From Chloroflexota bacterium (GTDB lineage Bacteria > Chloroflexota > Anaerolineae > Anaerolineales > Villigracilaceae), in assembly GCA_013388685.1 (NCBI GenBank), contig JACAET010000057.1:1-64000 (forward strand): a stretch of 64,000 nt of DNA, given 5' to 3'. Shown here one piece after another: positions 6,955 to 16,144 of this stretch (position 1 is the first letter of the stretch; each line of letters starts with the position of its first letter). The translations under genes and the position numbers were made by a program. The notes under the pieces were generated by a model that worked only from the letters and a program-made list of their open reading frames with translations, made no database searches and was not told the DNA's origin.

Positions 6955-8394
6955 TCACACGCCCGCAAAATATCCCTCCTCCACCCCCTGCCAGGTTTCC
7001 TCGGGCAATTTCATATGCTTCGTCAACAGCGGATGGACTCGCGCCATCTCTTCGTACATCCTCTGCGCCACGCGGCGGATGGAAAAATGCGCGTTGGCGG
7101 CGGAACGTAACTGACAGAACGCGTACGCCTCCCGCAAATTGAACTGCGCCAGCACGCGGCGGTTGAATCCGTTCGGGACGACGTATTGGGCAACGGCGGG
7201 ACTGAACTCGTACAACTTCTCGAACATCCGACTTGCCGCCTCCATCGCCGCTTCATACTTTGACCCGAAACCTGCCTCCGTCATCAAAAGCGGAGTCGCG
7301 TACCCCAGCCGCGTCGTGAGCCGTTGCGGAGTCTGCGTCATCATGCGGTGACGTTTGAACTCGGCATACGCGCCCTGATCCATGACCAGGTCGAAGGTGT
7401 AGATGCAATATTCCAGTTCGCGGAGCGGCGTGTCGTACCTGCCCAGCCTGCCCAGCAAGGACTCGGCGAGTTTGGATTTCGCTTCACCGCTCGACGATTC
7501 CACATGAGCCAGCGCATCTGCAAATGTCATTTCGCCAAAGCGATATAACGCCGCCGCCAGCACTTTGTTCTCGCCGTTTTCGTCGTAGTCAATGAGGGCG
7601 CACCACTTCTCATTTCTGAATTCCGAATTCTGAATTGCGAATTCCAATCTCCACTCTCTATTCTCTAATTCTCCAATCTCCTTACACGTCTCCACCAAAT
7701 ACGGCACGGCATCGGCATACTTCACCAGCGTGGGCGTTTCGGCTTTGGCAACTTCCTTGACCTTTGCGCCAATCTCGCGCACTTCGGCAAGTTCGTGCGA
7801 GAGCATTTTGCGGATCATATTCTCGATGACGCGAGCGTTAGCGGTCATGCCCACGTTGGCGAGCGCGGCGGCAGGCAGGATGAAACGGCACACGTCCACG
7901 TACCTGGATCGGATGCGGCGGTCCCAGGCATCATCGCTTTCGTTTTCGCGGCGCGGGAAGCGGCTGAGGATGAGGCTCCGCACGGGTTCCAGCGAGTCGG
8001 CATAGGTCTGGAAGAGGAGGCGGATGGTCTCCACGTATTCGGCGCGGAGGGGGTGTCCATCCAGTTCGCTGGGAATCCAGAAGTCATTCACTCCCCATTT
8101 CTGATAGCGCGTGGACTTTTCGGTGTAGGAGGCGAGGCGGTTGCTCTCGATGGCTTCGATGGCGACGCGCGAAACGTTTTCGAATGCGATGTGTAGAATC
8201 GCATGTTCCGCCACCGAGGCGTGACCGTATCCCACCACCCACTTTTCATGGAACTGCGCGGACTTTTCGTCGCTCAACTCGGCGGCTATGTCGCGGAAGG
8301 ATTCGGGCGAGCGCGAGGTTTTGGCGAAGGCAACCGCAATGGTTTCGGGGCTGAGGGCGCGCGGGGAGAGTAAGTAAATATCACGTTCGGGCAT
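6955..8394 (-). CDS. Tandem-domain flavin-dependent thymidylate synthase-like protein
   Basis: The 479-residue protein carries two ThyX-like domains, twice the usual 220-250 residues. The first (about 30-235) has H-A-S-V-A-E-H and an ESNRLASYTEKSTRY segment where the classical R-H-R-x7-S motif should be, with RHR changed to SNR. The second (about 265-475) keeps R-H-R (FKRHRMMTQTPQRLTTR) and the QFNLREAYAFCQLRSAANAH helix. ThyX makes dTMP from dUMP using FAD and methylene-tetrahydrofolate; whether the paired, degenerate sites retain this is unproven. A repeat-derived linker (codons at 7618-7685) joins the halves. The ATG has AGGAGA at spacing 5. It follows ribF (which makes FAD) in the same direction. 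Confidence 0.8.
   Translation of the reverse strand: MPERDIYLLSPRALSPETIAVAFAKTSRSPESFRDIAAELSDEKSAQFHEKWVVGYGHASVAEHAILHIAFENVSRVAIEAIESNRLASYTEKSTRYQKWGVNDFWIPSELDGHPLRAEYVETIRLLFQTYADSLEPVRSLILSRFPRRENESDDAWDRRIRSRYVDVCRFILPAAALANVGMTANARVIENMIRKMLSHELAEVREIGAKVKEVAKAETPTLVKYADAVPYLVETCKEIGELENREWRLEFAIQNSEFRNEKWCALIDYDENGENKVLAAALYRFGEMTFADALAHVESSSGEAKSKLAESLLGRLGRYDTPLRELEYCIYTFDLVMDQGAYAEFKRHRMMTQTPQRLTTRLGYATPLLMTEAGFGSKYEAAMEAASRMFEKLYEFSPAVAQYVVPNGFNRRVLAQFNLREAYAFCQLRSAANAHFSIRRVAQRMYEEMARVHPLLTKHMKLPEETWQGVEEGYFAGV
7618..7685. repeat. Intergenic-type repeat inserted in-frame in thyX
   Basis: The stretch holds GAATTC three times in a GAATTCCGAATTCTGAATT array followed by CT/AATCTCC-rich tracts. 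Composition and short-period structure differ from the flanking coding DNA. Translated on the minus strand it yields the linker region ELENREWRLEF...QNSEFRNE between the two ThyX-like domains without breaking the frame. Confidence 0.6.
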
Positions 8395-8420
8395 GGGTAT
8401 CTCCTCAAAAAGGGAACGGG

Positions 8421-9344
8421 CTATGCCGTTCCCAGGATGCGGCGGGTCTGCTCCACATCGAGCCTGATTTGCCGAATGAGCGCCTCCACCGAGTCGTATT
8501 TCAACTCGTCGCGCAGGCGGGCGATGAATTCCAGCCTGAGCATTTCGCCATAGATATCACGGTCGAAGTCGAGCAGGTATGCCTCCACGTTCAATGTCCG
8601 CTTGTCGGGCGTAAAGGTGGGGTTGGTGCCCACGTTGACCGCTGCCATGTGGCGTTCGTTGCCAAGGTACGCCCAGCAGGCATAGATGCCACCGGCAGGC
8701 AAGACCTTCTCGCGGGCATATTCAAGGTTGGCGGTGGGGAATCCGATGGTCTTGCCGCGCTGGTCGCCATGGGTGACGAGTCCCTGCAACTGGTAGGGAT
8801 GTCCCATCAGGCGGGCGGCTTCTTCCACCTTGCCGACGGTCACCAGTTTACGGATCTCGGTGGACGATACGACGCCGCTTTCGTCGCCCAAGGCTGCTAC
8901 GGTTTCGACGCCGTATCCCAACTCCAAGCCGATTTCGGTGAGGCGGGCGGCGTTGCCTTCGCGGTCTTTTCCCAGGGTGGAGTCGTAGCCGAGGATGAGG
9001 CGCACAAGCCCCAGTCGAGTCTTGAGGCGGGTCATGAAGTCGAAGGCGGTGGTGTTTGCCACGGTCATGTCGAAGGGATGTGTGACGACCACGTCCACGC
9101 CCCAATCGCCAAGCAATCGGGCGCGTTCGCCGGGGAGGGTGAGCAGTTTGATATCGCCGCGCCCAAAGATCTTGGCGGGATGCGGGTCGAAGGTTAAAAC
9201 GACGGCAGGCAGCCCATCGGCATGAGCGCCTGCCACAAGTTTGTTGATGATTTGTTGATGACCGCGGTGGACTCCGTCGAATACGCCGACGGTCAGCCAT
9301 GACCCGGAGAGGGTGACTTCCTCGAGAGAGCGGTAATGCAGCAT
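8421..9344 (-). CDS. ribF: Bifunctional riboflavin kinase / FAD synthetase
   Basis: The 307-residue protein matches RibF in length and layout. The N-terminal adenylyltransferase domain (1-180) shows V-G-V-F-D-G-V-H-R-G-H, L-T-F-D-P-H-P and G-Y-D-S-T-L-G-K-D. The C-terminal riboflavin kinase domain (185-300) shows G-K-T-I-G-F-P-T-A-N-L and a N-V-G-T-N-P-T-F segment. It converts riboflavin to FMN and then FAD. It lies 48 bases downstream of truB in the nusA-infB-truB transcription unit, a conserved neighbourhood in bacteria. No good Shine-Dalgarno sequence precedes the ATG; translation may be coupled. Confidence 0.93.
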   Translation of the reverse strand: MLHYRSLEEVTLSGSWLTVGVFDGVHRGHQQIINKLVAGAHADGLPAVVLTFDPHPAKIFGRGDIKLLTLPGERARLLGDWGVDVVVTHPFDMTVANTTAFDFMTRLKTRLGLVRLILGYDSTLGKDREGNAARLTEIGLELGYGVETVAALGDESGVVSSTEIRKLVTVGKVEEAARLMGHPYQLQGLVTHGDQRGKTIGFPTANLEYAREKVLPAGGIYACWAYLGNERHMAAVNVGTNPTFTPDKRTLNVEAYLLDFDRDIYGEMLRLEFIARLRDELKYDSVEALIRQIRLDVEQTRRILGTA

Positions 9345-9392
9345 GGGGGGAGTTCGCTCTCAGCAGTCCGATCGGCTGGAGCCGAAGACGGT

Positions 9393-10319
9393 CTAGTCGC
9401 TGGTGAAGAAGACTTTTTTGGGCTGCCAGGCGGGGGCGCCGTCTTCGCCGATGACACATTCGAGCAGGGCAACCAGTTCGCCCTGGGTGCTGACGCCGCG
9501 CACGCGTTTGCCGACGGGGGTGTCGGCTTCGGCTTTGACGCGGTGACCGTGACGCACGCCTTCCACGTCGTCGGGGTTGAGTTCGATGGCAGGCCAGTCG
9601 CCCAGCGCTTCGGCGGCGGGGATCAGGTATTGATACCAGTTGCCCGCCTGGAACGCCTCCTGCAGTTTGCGCAGGGGAACGGCGTCGCGCAGGGAGAAGC
9701 GCCCGCTTTTGGTGCGGCGTAAGCCAACCAGGTAGGCTCCGCAGCCGAGTTTTTCGCCGAGGTCGTTTGCCAGCGAGCGAACGTAGGTGCCGGAAGAACA
9801 ATGTACGTCTATGACCACTTCGGGCGGCGCCCATTCGAGCACTTCGAGGTGGTGTACGGTAATTTTGCGCGGCGCGAGTTCGACCTCTTCGCCTTTGCGC
9901 GCCATTTCGTATGCCTTGCGCCCTTGCACTTTGACGGCGGAATAAGGCGGCGGGGTTTGTTCGATTTCCCCAATAAAGGTTTTCAGCACTTCTTCAAATT
10001 GTTGTTCGGTGATGTTGATGGGCTGGCTGCTCTGCGTGAATTTGCCGTCTGCATCAAAGGTATCGGTCTTGGCTCCAAGGCGAATGATAGCTTGGTAACG
10101 TTTGTCAGATGCAGAGACGTACTCGCTCAAACGGACAGCAGGACCTATGAGGATAACAAGCACGCCCGAAGCGCGCGGGTCTAAGGTGCCGGTGTGACCT
10201 GCCCGACGCAGGCCGGTGCCGTTGCGGATTGCCTGCACAACGTCGTGGGATGTCATGCCAACGGGCTTGTCCACAACCAGTACGCCCGAGATGGCATTCT
10301 TTACGTCTTGACTATTCAT
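9393..10319 (-). CDS. truB: tRNA pseudouridine(55) synthase
   Basis: The 308-residue protein starts at the ATG at 10319, chosen because AGGAGG lies five bases upstream; an in-frame ATG 21 bases earlier would place that motif inside the gene. The family signature G-V-L-V-V-D-K-P-V-G-M-T-S and the catalytic loop R-A-G-H-T-G-T-L-D-P-R-A-S-G (Asp in TLDP) are clear, with a C-terminal PUA-like region. TruB isomerises U55 in the T-loop of tRNAs. It stands between nrnA and ribF in the canonical order. Confidence 0.93.
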   Translation of the reverse strand: MNSQDVKNAISGVLVVDKPVGMTSHDVVQAIRNGTGLRRAGHTGTLDPRASGVLVILIGPAVRLSEYVSASDKRYQAIIRLGAKTDTFDADGKFTQSSQPINITEQQFEEVLKTFIGEIEQTPPPYSAVKVQGRKAYEMARKGEEVELAPRKITVHHLEVLEWAPPEVVIDVHCSSGTYVRSLANDLGEKLGCGAYLVGLRRTKSGRFSLRDAVPLRKLQEAFQAGNWYQYLIPAAEALGDWPAIELNPDDVEGVRHGHRVKAEADTPVGKRVRGVSTQGELVALLECVIGEDGAPAWQPKKVFFTSD

Positions 10320-10374
10320 TTTTCCTCCTGAAGTATTCATGCTTTCAATTATGACACAATTATCCGATTCACGG

Positions 10375-11334
10375 TTAGAGTCCCAGCATTTCGCGTGTGA
10401 TTTTTAGTACCAATGGTTGAATTTCTTCGAGTTTTCCCGGTATATCCGCCCCTGCGGCGGCGGCATGCCCCCCACCGTTGAAATGCTTCGCCACTTGTGA
10501 GACATCTACACCCGGCTCCAATGCGCGCCAGGAAATCTTTACATGATTGTCGCTTTGTTCGACGAAAATCATACCCACTTTGTTCCCGTCAATGGCGGAG
10601 ATCATGTTGATGAGGTCGGCGTCGTCGTTGCCGCCGTAGCCTGCGCGTTTGCGGTCTTCGAGTGTCAACGTTCCCCAGACGATTCCGTTCTCGTGCTGCA
10701 TACTGGAGAGTCCGGCGCCCCAATATTTTGCCGCGGGGAAGGATTTTTTGACCAGCGAGCGCATGTAGAGGTCCGGCATGTTGACGCCGGTTTCCATCAG
10801 CATGGCGCACTGACGAAGGGCTTCGGGGGTGGTGTTCGAGGTGCGGAAGCCAAGCGTATCGGTAATGATGCCGGTCAAGAGTGCGGCGGCGATGGGCTGG
10901 GTGATGGGGAAGCCCCATTCCGGCAGGTGATTGGTGAGGATGGCGGCGGTTGCCACTTCTTCCGCTTCGATGAGGTTGATTTTGCCGAATCGTTCGTTGG
11001 TGACGTGATGGTCAATGTTGATATCGGGCGGTCTGAAGTTTTCGAAGATTTTCCCCGTGCGTTTGAAATCGGCGCAGTCCACAGTGATGAAGGTGTCATA
11101 TTCGCCGCTGGGAGCCTTGACGATGAGGTCGCTGCCTTCGAGATGTTTGAAAGAGGCGGGAACGCCATCTGCCAGCACCATTTGCACCGACTTGCCGGCA
11201 TCCATGAGAGCCAGCCCCAACCCCAATAACGATCCAATCGCGTCGCCATCCGGGCGGACGTGTGACGCCACCACCACTTTGTTTGCTTTGGTGATCCGTT
11301 CTTTGATAGCCCCTGGTGTTTCTTTGTCGCCCAT
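10375..11334 (-). CDS. nrnA: DHH/DHHA1 phosphoesterase, NrnA-type nanoRNase / pAp phosphatase
   Basis: The 319-residue protein has the DHH-family motifs: V-R-P-D-G-D-A-I-G-S (motif I, metal-binding aspartates), T-V-D-C-A-D, N-I-D-H-H-V-T-N (DHH motif) and the C-terminal DHHA1 motif F-N-G-G-G-H-A-A-A-A-G. NrnA degrades short oligoribonucleotides and removes the 3' phosphate of pAp. Gene position between rbfA and truB is the conserved one in Firmicutes and Chloroflexota. A repeat-containing 220-bp spacer separates it from rbfA, so it might have a second promoter. Confidence 0.9.
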   Translation of the reverse strand: MGDKETPGAIKERITKANKVVVASHVRPDGDAIGSLLGLGLALMDAGKSVQMVLADGVPASFKHLEGSDLIVKAPSGEYDTFITVDCADFKRTGKIFENFRPPDINIDHHVTNERFGKINLIEAEEVATAAILTNHLPEWGFPITQPIAAALLTGIITDTLGFRTSNTTPEALRQCAMLMETGVNMPDLYMRSLVKKSFPAAKYWGAGLSSMQHENGIVWGTLTLEDRKRAGYGGNDDADLINMISAIDGNKVGMIFVEQSDNHVKISWRALEPGVDVSQVAKHFNGGGHAAAAGADIPGKLEEIQPLVLKITREMLGL

Positions 11335-11424
11335 GCCTGTTTTATCTCTCCGTCATTTTTATCACAGAAATCGTGTCACAGCGGTTAAGAGTGTGTAAGA
11401 AAGTGTTTTGAAATTCGTTCTAAA

Positions 11425-11524
11425 CCACAGATGAACACAGATGAACACAGATAAATAAGATTTGAGAGCATTTTCACGGTTGCTTCCTCAAAAAATCAGT
11501 GTCCATCTGTGTGTACCTGTGGTG
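11425..11524. repeat. CCACAGATGAACACAGAT inverted repeat element
   Basis: The left end reads CCACAGATGAACACAGATGA (tandem ATGAACACAG units) and the right end reads GTGTCCATCTGTGTGTACCTGTGG, approximately its inverse complement. The unit spans about 100 bp in the spacer between rbfA and nrnA and has no coding potential. Confidence 0.65.
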
Positions 11525-11556
11525 AATGTTGATTTGCAAAATGCTCTCTAAGGGTT

Positions 11557-11910
11557 TTATCGGTTTTTGTTTCTCAGTTCCGCCAGCAGTTTTTCGATAT
11601 GGTCGGCGTTTTCGGGGGTCATGTCCCAGTGAAAGCGCAGATGGGGGAATGTGCGCAGTTCGATGCGCGAGGCGAGAATCCGCCGGATGAAACCGGATGC
11701 CGACTCCAGCCCGGCGAGAACGTCTTTGGAGCGTGATACGCCCTCTACAGCAGAAACGAAAATATCCGCATACGCCAGTTCTTTATCCACTTTTACGTCG
11801 GTGACGTAGATGAGGTGCAGGCGCGGGTCGCTGATCTCGCGGATAAGCATTTCCGAGAGTTCTTCGCGGAGACGGTCGGCGATGCGTTGAAGTCGTACAC
11901 CGGAGGGCAT
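11557..11910 (-). CDS. rbfA: Ribosome-binding factor A
   Basis: A 117-residue protein starting M-P-S-G-V-R-L-Q-R-I-A-D-R-L-R-E-E-L. It has the KH-like RbfA fold with the family features I-S-D-P-R-L, V-T-D-V-K-V-D-K-E-L-A-Y-A and L-R-F-H-W-D. RbfA binds the 30S subunit during 16S rRNA maturation. The start at 11910 is selected because it gives the normal protein and has AAGGAC upstream; the frame is open further upstream, but that part lies inside infB. It starts 11 bases after the infB stop codon. Confidence 0.92.
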   Translation of the reverse strand: MPSGVRLQRIADRLREELSEMLIREISDPRLHLIYVTDVKVDKELAYADIFVSAVEGVSRSKDVLAGLESASGFIRRILASRIELRTFPHLRFHWDMTPENADHIEKLLAELRNKNR

Positions 11911-11920
11911 GTCTTCGTCC

Positions 11921-13687
11921 TTATTCCAGGATATAACAAACCAGTTGATCGCCAACCTGAATATCCTTGAAGTTTTTGAAACCGACGCCGCACTCGAAGC
12001 CCTGGCGGATTTCTTTGACGTCTTCCTTTTCATGGCGAAGCGATCCCATTTCGCCTTCATAGACGATGTCACCGCCGCGGTACAGCCTGACCTTTGCGTT
12101 GCGGCGCAGTTCGCCTTCGGTGACACGGCATCCCGCCACTTTACCAAACTTAGAGGCGGTGAAGGCTGCCAGCACCTGGGCGCGCCCGATGATTTTTTCC
12201 TTCACCACCGGTTCGAGCATGCCTTTGAGCGCTTTTTCGATGTCTTCGGTCATGCGGTAGATAATGTCGTAGAGACGGATGTCCACGCCTTCCTTTTCGG
12301 CGAGGCGGCGGGCAGATACATCTGCCTGCACGTTAAAACCGATCACGATGGCGCTGGAGGCGGAGGCAAGCATGATGTCGTTGTCGGTGATATTGCCAGT
12401 TTCGGAATAGAGGATTTTGATGCCGATCTCACCGCCGCCTAGTTTGTTCAACTCGGAGACGATGGGGTCGAGCGAACCTTGCACATCCGCCTTGACGATG
12501 AGATTGAGTTCCTTCGCTTCACCGGCCTGGACGTTGGCGAACAAATCCTCCAGTGAAATCTTTTTCTTCGCCTGCGCCTGTTCTTTTGCGGCGTTCAGCC
12601 GTTCCGTGACAATGACGCGCGCTTCCTTTTCCGAAGGAACCACCTGGAACAAGTCACCGGCGGAGGGGACTTCGTTCAATCCCATCACAAGCACAGGCAT
12701 GGACGGACCCGCCTTCTTGACAGGTTTGCCCCTGAAATCGGACATGGCGCGCAGTTTTCCGTGCGCGGTTCCAGCCACCACCACATCTCCCGATGAAAGC
12801 GTACCGTTTTGCACGAGCAAAGTGGCAATCACACCTTTGGACTTGTCCAATTCGGCTTCGATGACCGTCCCAATGACCTTACCCGAAGGATTCGCGTTGA
12901 TTTGCATATTGTCCGCCACCAGCAGAATGCCTTCGAGCAAGTCATCAATGCCCTGCTTCTGCTTGGCGGAGACGGGGATGACCATGGTGTTGCCGCCCCA
13001 TTCGTCCGGCACGAGTTCCTGTTCGGCAAGTTGCTGTTTGACGCGCTCGGGGTTCGCGTTGGCTTTATCCACCTTATTCAACGCCACAATGATCGGTACG
13101 CGCGCCGCCTTGGCATGGGCAATGGCTTCCTTCGTCTGCGGCATGACGCCGTCATCCGCCGCGACGACCAGAACGACGATATCCGCGCCTTGAGCGCCGC
13201 GCGCCCGCATTTGGGTAAAGGCGGCATGACCCGGCGTATCGAGGAACGTGATCGTACGCCCCTTCATTTCGACCTGATAGGCGCCGATGTGTTGTGTGAT
13301 GCCGCCCGCCTCGCCCGCCGCCACATCCGTCTGCCGAATGGCGTCCAACAGACTGGTTTTACCGTGATCCACATGCCCGAGGATGGTGACCACCGGCGGG
13401 CGGGATTTCAACTTGGATTGATCCTCCCCCGCAATCATCTGGCGCCAAAGGGGAACTTCGCCCGTTTCCGCGACAAGATCATCAACCGCTTCAGGCACAG
13501 CCTGAAAGCCATATTCGCCCACCACGATCGCGGCGGTATCGAAATCAACGGACTGGTTGATGGTTGCCATCACGCCGTTGGACATCAGTTTTTTGATCAG
13601 GTCAATGGGGCTTTTGCCGATCTTCTGCGCCAGATCACGAACAACGATACTGCTCGGTAACTCGATCTTGTTTCCGTTATTACTCAT
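11921..13687 (-). CDS. infB: Translation initiation factor IF-2 (short form)
   Basis: The 588-residue protein has an IF2_N-like segment (I-V-V-R-D-L-A-Q-K-I, about 13-22), then the GTPase domain with G-H-V-D-H-G-K-T-S (P-loop), D-T-P-G-H-A-A-F and N-K-V-D, followed by the beta-barrel and fMet-tRNA-binding domains. It brings initiator tRNA to the 30S subunit. The start at 13687 has GGAGG at spacing 7; an upstream in-frame ATG at 13762 lacks one. The protein lacks the long charged N-terminal extension of E. coli IF-2, as is usual in Chloroflexota and thermophiles. Confidence 0.95.
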   Translation of the reverse strand: MSNNGNKIELPSSIVVRDLAQKIGKSPIDLIKKLMSNGVMATINQSVDFDTAAIVVGEYGFQAVPEAVDDLVAETGEVPLWRQMIAGEDQSKLKSRPPVVTILGHVDHGKTSLLDAIRQTDVAAGEAGGITQHIGAYQVEMKGRTITFLDTPGHAAFTQMRARGAQGADIVVLVVAADDGVMPQTKEAIAHAKAARVPIIVALNKVDKANANPERVKQQLAEQELVPDEWGGNTMVIPVSAKQKQGIDDLLEGILLVADNMQINANPSGKVIGTVIEAELDKSKGVIATLLVQNGTLSSGDVVVAGTAHGKLRAMSDFRGKPVKKAGPSMPVLVMGLNEVPSAGDLFQVVPSEKEARVIVTERLNAAKEQAQAKKKISLEDLFANVQAGEAKELNLIVKADVQGSLDPIVSELNKLGGGEIGIKILYSETGNITDNDIMLASASSAIVIGFNVQADVSARRLAEKEGVDIRLYDIIYRMTEDIEKALKGMLEPVVKEKIIGRAQVLAAFTASKFGKVAGCRVTEGELRRNAKVRLYRGGDIVYEGEMGSLRHEKEDVKEIRQGFECGVGFKNFKDIQVGDQLVCYILE

Positions 13688-13779
13688 GGGACCGCCTCCA
13701 TAAAAATTACAGTATGAAACACTGCAGGCAAAACGCCTGGTCAGGGCGGGCCCCATGAACAACCATAACGGCTACATGG

Positions 13780-14118
13780 TTACCCGCCGTCCCCCGCCGC
13801 TCCTGCCTCGTGCGGCAGAGCGTTCATGAATTCTTCCAATGTTGCGCGCTCGCCCGGCTCGAGCGCGGTCTTCAAAGCATGGGCAAGAGCGCCCTTCAGA
13901 CCTCGCTCCCAACATTCGCGGCGGTCATGCAGGTACGCCCCACGCCCGGGAAGTTTGCCGGTCGGGTCAATCTGCACTCCCGCAGGGGTGCGCACGACAC
14001 GGATCATCGTTCGCTTGGGCAGAACTTCGCGGCACCCCACACACGTTCGCCGGGGTACGTGCTTGATACGCTGGACAGGTTTCTTTTTCGACACCTTCGA
14101 TCCCGGTGCATTTACCAT
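13780..14118 (-). CDS. ylxR: YlxR (DUF448) RNA-binding protein
   Basis: The 112-residue protein has the YlxR signature R-R-T-C-V-G-C-R (about 23-30) and G-R-G-A-Y-L-H. YlxR is a small basic protein, encoded between nusA and infB in many bacteria, thought to act as an RNA- or RNase P-associated regulator. Its ATG overlaps the nusA stop codon by seven bases, which implies translational coupling. The acidic/Gly-rich last 15 residues are poorly conserved. Confidence 0.9.
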   Translation of the reverse strand: MVNAPGSKVSKKKPVQRIKHVPRRTCVGCREVLPKRTMIRVVRTPAGVQIDPTGKLPGRGAYLHDRRECWERGLKGALAHALKTALEPGERATLEEFMNALPHEAGAAGDGG

Positions 14119-16007
14119 TCTTCTTCGAAGTCGCCGCCGCTTCGTTTATGCTTCTTGCGGCTGACCACTTCGCCAAGCTCTTCATCGAACTCGAGCGCCA
14201 CGCCCTTCTTCTTTCCTTTTTTGCCTTTCTTCTTGTCCTTCGAATCCTCGTCTTCCTCGCCGGAGGCAGTCTGGAAGATCTCGGGTTTCATGGTGAAGAG
14301 TTCGTCCAGAGAAATGCCGTCCTTGTGACCTTCGTCTTCCTGCTCTTCTTCGCCGTGTTTTCTCGCTTCCTTCCTGGTTTGCGCCTGTTTCTCCACAACG
14401 GCTGTTGCCTCCGCCGCATCGGGCAGGGACTCCATGGCTGGCTCGCTTGCAGGCGTGGAAACGGCTTCAGAGACCGGGGCAGCCTCCGGCTGGACGGGAG
14501 CCGGTTCAGGGAAGGTCAATGCCGCCAGGCACTCCTCGATATTCTGAATGGCTTTCGGTCCAATCCCAGGTAAACCAAGCACACTGTTGGGGTCCAGTTT
14601 CATTTTGACCATCAAACTGCCCACCGTTTCGATTCCGGCTTCGGTCAGGATGTTGAAAACGTGTTCCTTGATGCCGGCCTGCTCCAGGCGCATGTCGAAA
14701 GCCGCGGCAGGAATTCCTGCCTGCTCGGCAAGTGACACGTCCCCTTCCGCCACACGAACCGCTTCAGCTTTCATTTCACTTGTGCGGCGCTCCACACGAT
14801 CAATGAACCGGGCAAGCATTTCATATTCTTCCGGCGTGACCGGGCGGTTTTCAGCCTTCTTCGCAAGGATTTCCTCGATGACCGGGATGGATTCAACCGC
14901 GCTGGGCATGAGAGCCGCCAGTTCGGGATCGTTCTGCAACTTGACAATCGTATCCGCCGAGGCTTCCACCGTGGATTTGATGTCAATGCGCCAGCCTGTC
15001 AGTTTGGCGGCAAGGCGGGCATTCTGCCCGTCACGCCCAATCGCCAGACTCAATTGATCCTCGCCCACCACCACGGTGGCGGTCCGGGTGCCCTCCACCT
15101 CAGCCAGGTAGACTCCGGCGACGCGCGCCGGGCTGATCGCCTTGGTAATATACACCATGGGATCGGCATCCCATTGGATGATATCGATCTTCTCGTCGTG
15201 CAACTCTTTGACGATGGCTTGAATGCGCACCCCCTTGATGCCCACGCACGCGCCCACCGGGTCAATGCCCGGCTGTGTCGCCGAGACCGCCACTTTCGCG
15301 CGGGCACCCGGTTCGCGAGCGATGGCGCGAATCTCCACCACACCGTGATAGATTTCCGGTACTTCGTTTTCGAGCAGACGGCGCAAGAAGTTGCGGTGCG
15401 CGCGGGAGAGAATGATCTGCGGTCCACGCGGTCCGTCTTTTACTTCCAAAACCACGGCGCGTATACGGTCGTGCACCTTGAAGCGTTCGCCGGGGATACG
15501 CTGACTGGCAGGCAGGGTGCCTTCCGCCTTCATATCCAGTCCCACCGTGGTGCTTTGCGCGTTCGTCGCCTGCACCACACCGCTGACGATTTCACCGACC
15601 TGGCGCTCGAAGTATTGCATCTGATTGGAGCGTTCCGCTTCGCGGATGCGCTGTTGGATGACCTGACGCGCCGTCTGGGCGGCGACGCGCCCAAAATCGG
15701 CGGGGGTGGATTCGACGATGACCATATCGCCCACTTGCGCGTCCGGCTTGATCTTGCGCGCCTCTTCCAGCAGGACCTCGGTCTTGGGCTCAATAATATC
15801 TTCCACCACTTCCTTTTCCGCAAAGACCATGACCTTGCCAGTTTCCGGGTCAATCCTGGCTTCCACGTGCTGGGCGGCAGACGCGCCTACAGCCCGCCGA
15901 TAGGCTGAAACCATCGCAGACTCGATCGCGGAAATGATGATTTCCTTGGAAAGTTGTTTGTCTTCCAACACATCGTTGAAAGCCAGGGTAAATTCGTTCT
16001 TCGCCAT
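14112..16007 (-). CDS. nusA: Transcription termination/antitermination factor NusA with C-terminal extension
   Basis: The 631-residue protein has the NusA N-terminal domain (1-125), an S1 domain (about 130-200; G-E-I-V-S-G-V-V-Q), two KH domains ([10 protein letters not shown] and [11 protein letters not shown]) and a helix-hairpin-helix region ([11 protein letters not shown]) near 500. NusA modulates RNA polymerase pausing, termination and antitermination. The last ~110 residues form a Glu/Lys-rich low-complexity tail ending in a basic stretch, making it longer than the ~350-500 residues common elsewhere. It is the first gene of its operon here; rimP, usually its upstream partner, is absent and a divergent methyltransferase stands there instead. 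Confidence 0.95.
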   Translation of the reverse strand: MAKNEFTLAFNDVLEDKQLSKEIIISAIESAMVSAYRRAVGASAAQHVEARIDPETGKVMVFAEKEVVEDIIEPKTEVLLEEARKIKPDAQVGDMVIVESTPADFGRVAAQTARQVIQQRIREAERSNQMQYFERQVGEIVSGVVQATNAQSTTVGLDMKAEGTLPASQRIPGERFKVHDRIRAVVLEVKDGPRGPQIILSRAHRNFLRRLLENEVPEIYHGVVEIRAIAREPGARAKVAVSATQPGIDPVGACVGIKGVRIQAIVKELHDEKIDIIQWDADPMVYITKAISPARVAGVYLAEVEGTRTATVVVGEDQLSLAIGRDGQNARLAAKLTGWRIDIKSTVEASADTIVKLQNDPELAALMPSAVESIPVIEEILAKKAENRPVTPEEYEMLARFIDRVERRTSEMKAEAVRVAEGDVSLAEQAGIPAAAFDMRLEQAGIKEHVFNILTEAGIETVGSLMVKMKLDPNSVLGLPGIGPKAIQNIEECLAALTFPEPAPVQPEAAPVSEAVSTPASEPAMESLPDAAEATAVVEKQAQTRKEARKHGEEEQEDEGHKDGISLDELFTMKPEIFQTASGEEDEDSKDKKKGKKGKKKGVALEFDEELGEVVSRKKHKRSGGDFEEEW

Positions 16008-16043
16008 GCCGGTTGCTCCGTGTACTCCTTATTACAAGCAGAA

Positions 16044-16062
16044 AAGTGGGGGGCGCCCACTT
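16044..16062 (-). promoter_or_regulatory. Stem-loop in the nusA leader
   Basis: AAGTGGG (16044-16050) pairs with CCCACTT (16056-16062) around a five-base loop; on the transcribed strand the stem is followed by TTCT. It lies between the nusA promoter and the start codon and could be a weak attenuator used for autoregulation. Function is inference. Confidence 0.4.
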
Positions 16063-16099
16063 CTCGGTGTGTTCGATCATCGGTTCGACGTGCGCCATT

Positions 16100-16128
16100 A
16101 TTTTAGCACGAGGCGGTAAAAGATGCAA
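16100..16128 (-). promoter_or_regulatory. Sigma-70-type promoter of the nusA operon
   Basis: On the minus strand TTGCAT (16128-16123), a 17-base spacer and TAAAAT (16105-16100) make a well-formed promoter. Transcription would start near 16093, about 85 bases before the nusA ATG. Confidence 0.65.
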
Positions 16129-16131
16129 GAT

Positions 16132-16144
16132 TATAATACCGCCA
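16132..16144 (+). promoter_or_regulatory. -10 box placing the methyltransferase transcript start on its ATG
   Basis: TATAAT at 16132-16137 predicts initiation at about 16144, exactly the A of the chosen ATG. It lies directly beside the -35 element of the opposing nusA promoter, so the two promoters probably compete for polymerase. Confidence 0.5.

Noticed and set aside
8395..9392. FMN riboswitch for ribF
   Set aside because: ribF is inside an operon with only 48 bases before it; no RFN element fits.
8848..9834. 328-codon minus-strand frame across ribF and truB
   Set aside because: Arg/Pro-rich shadow of two certain genes in another frame.
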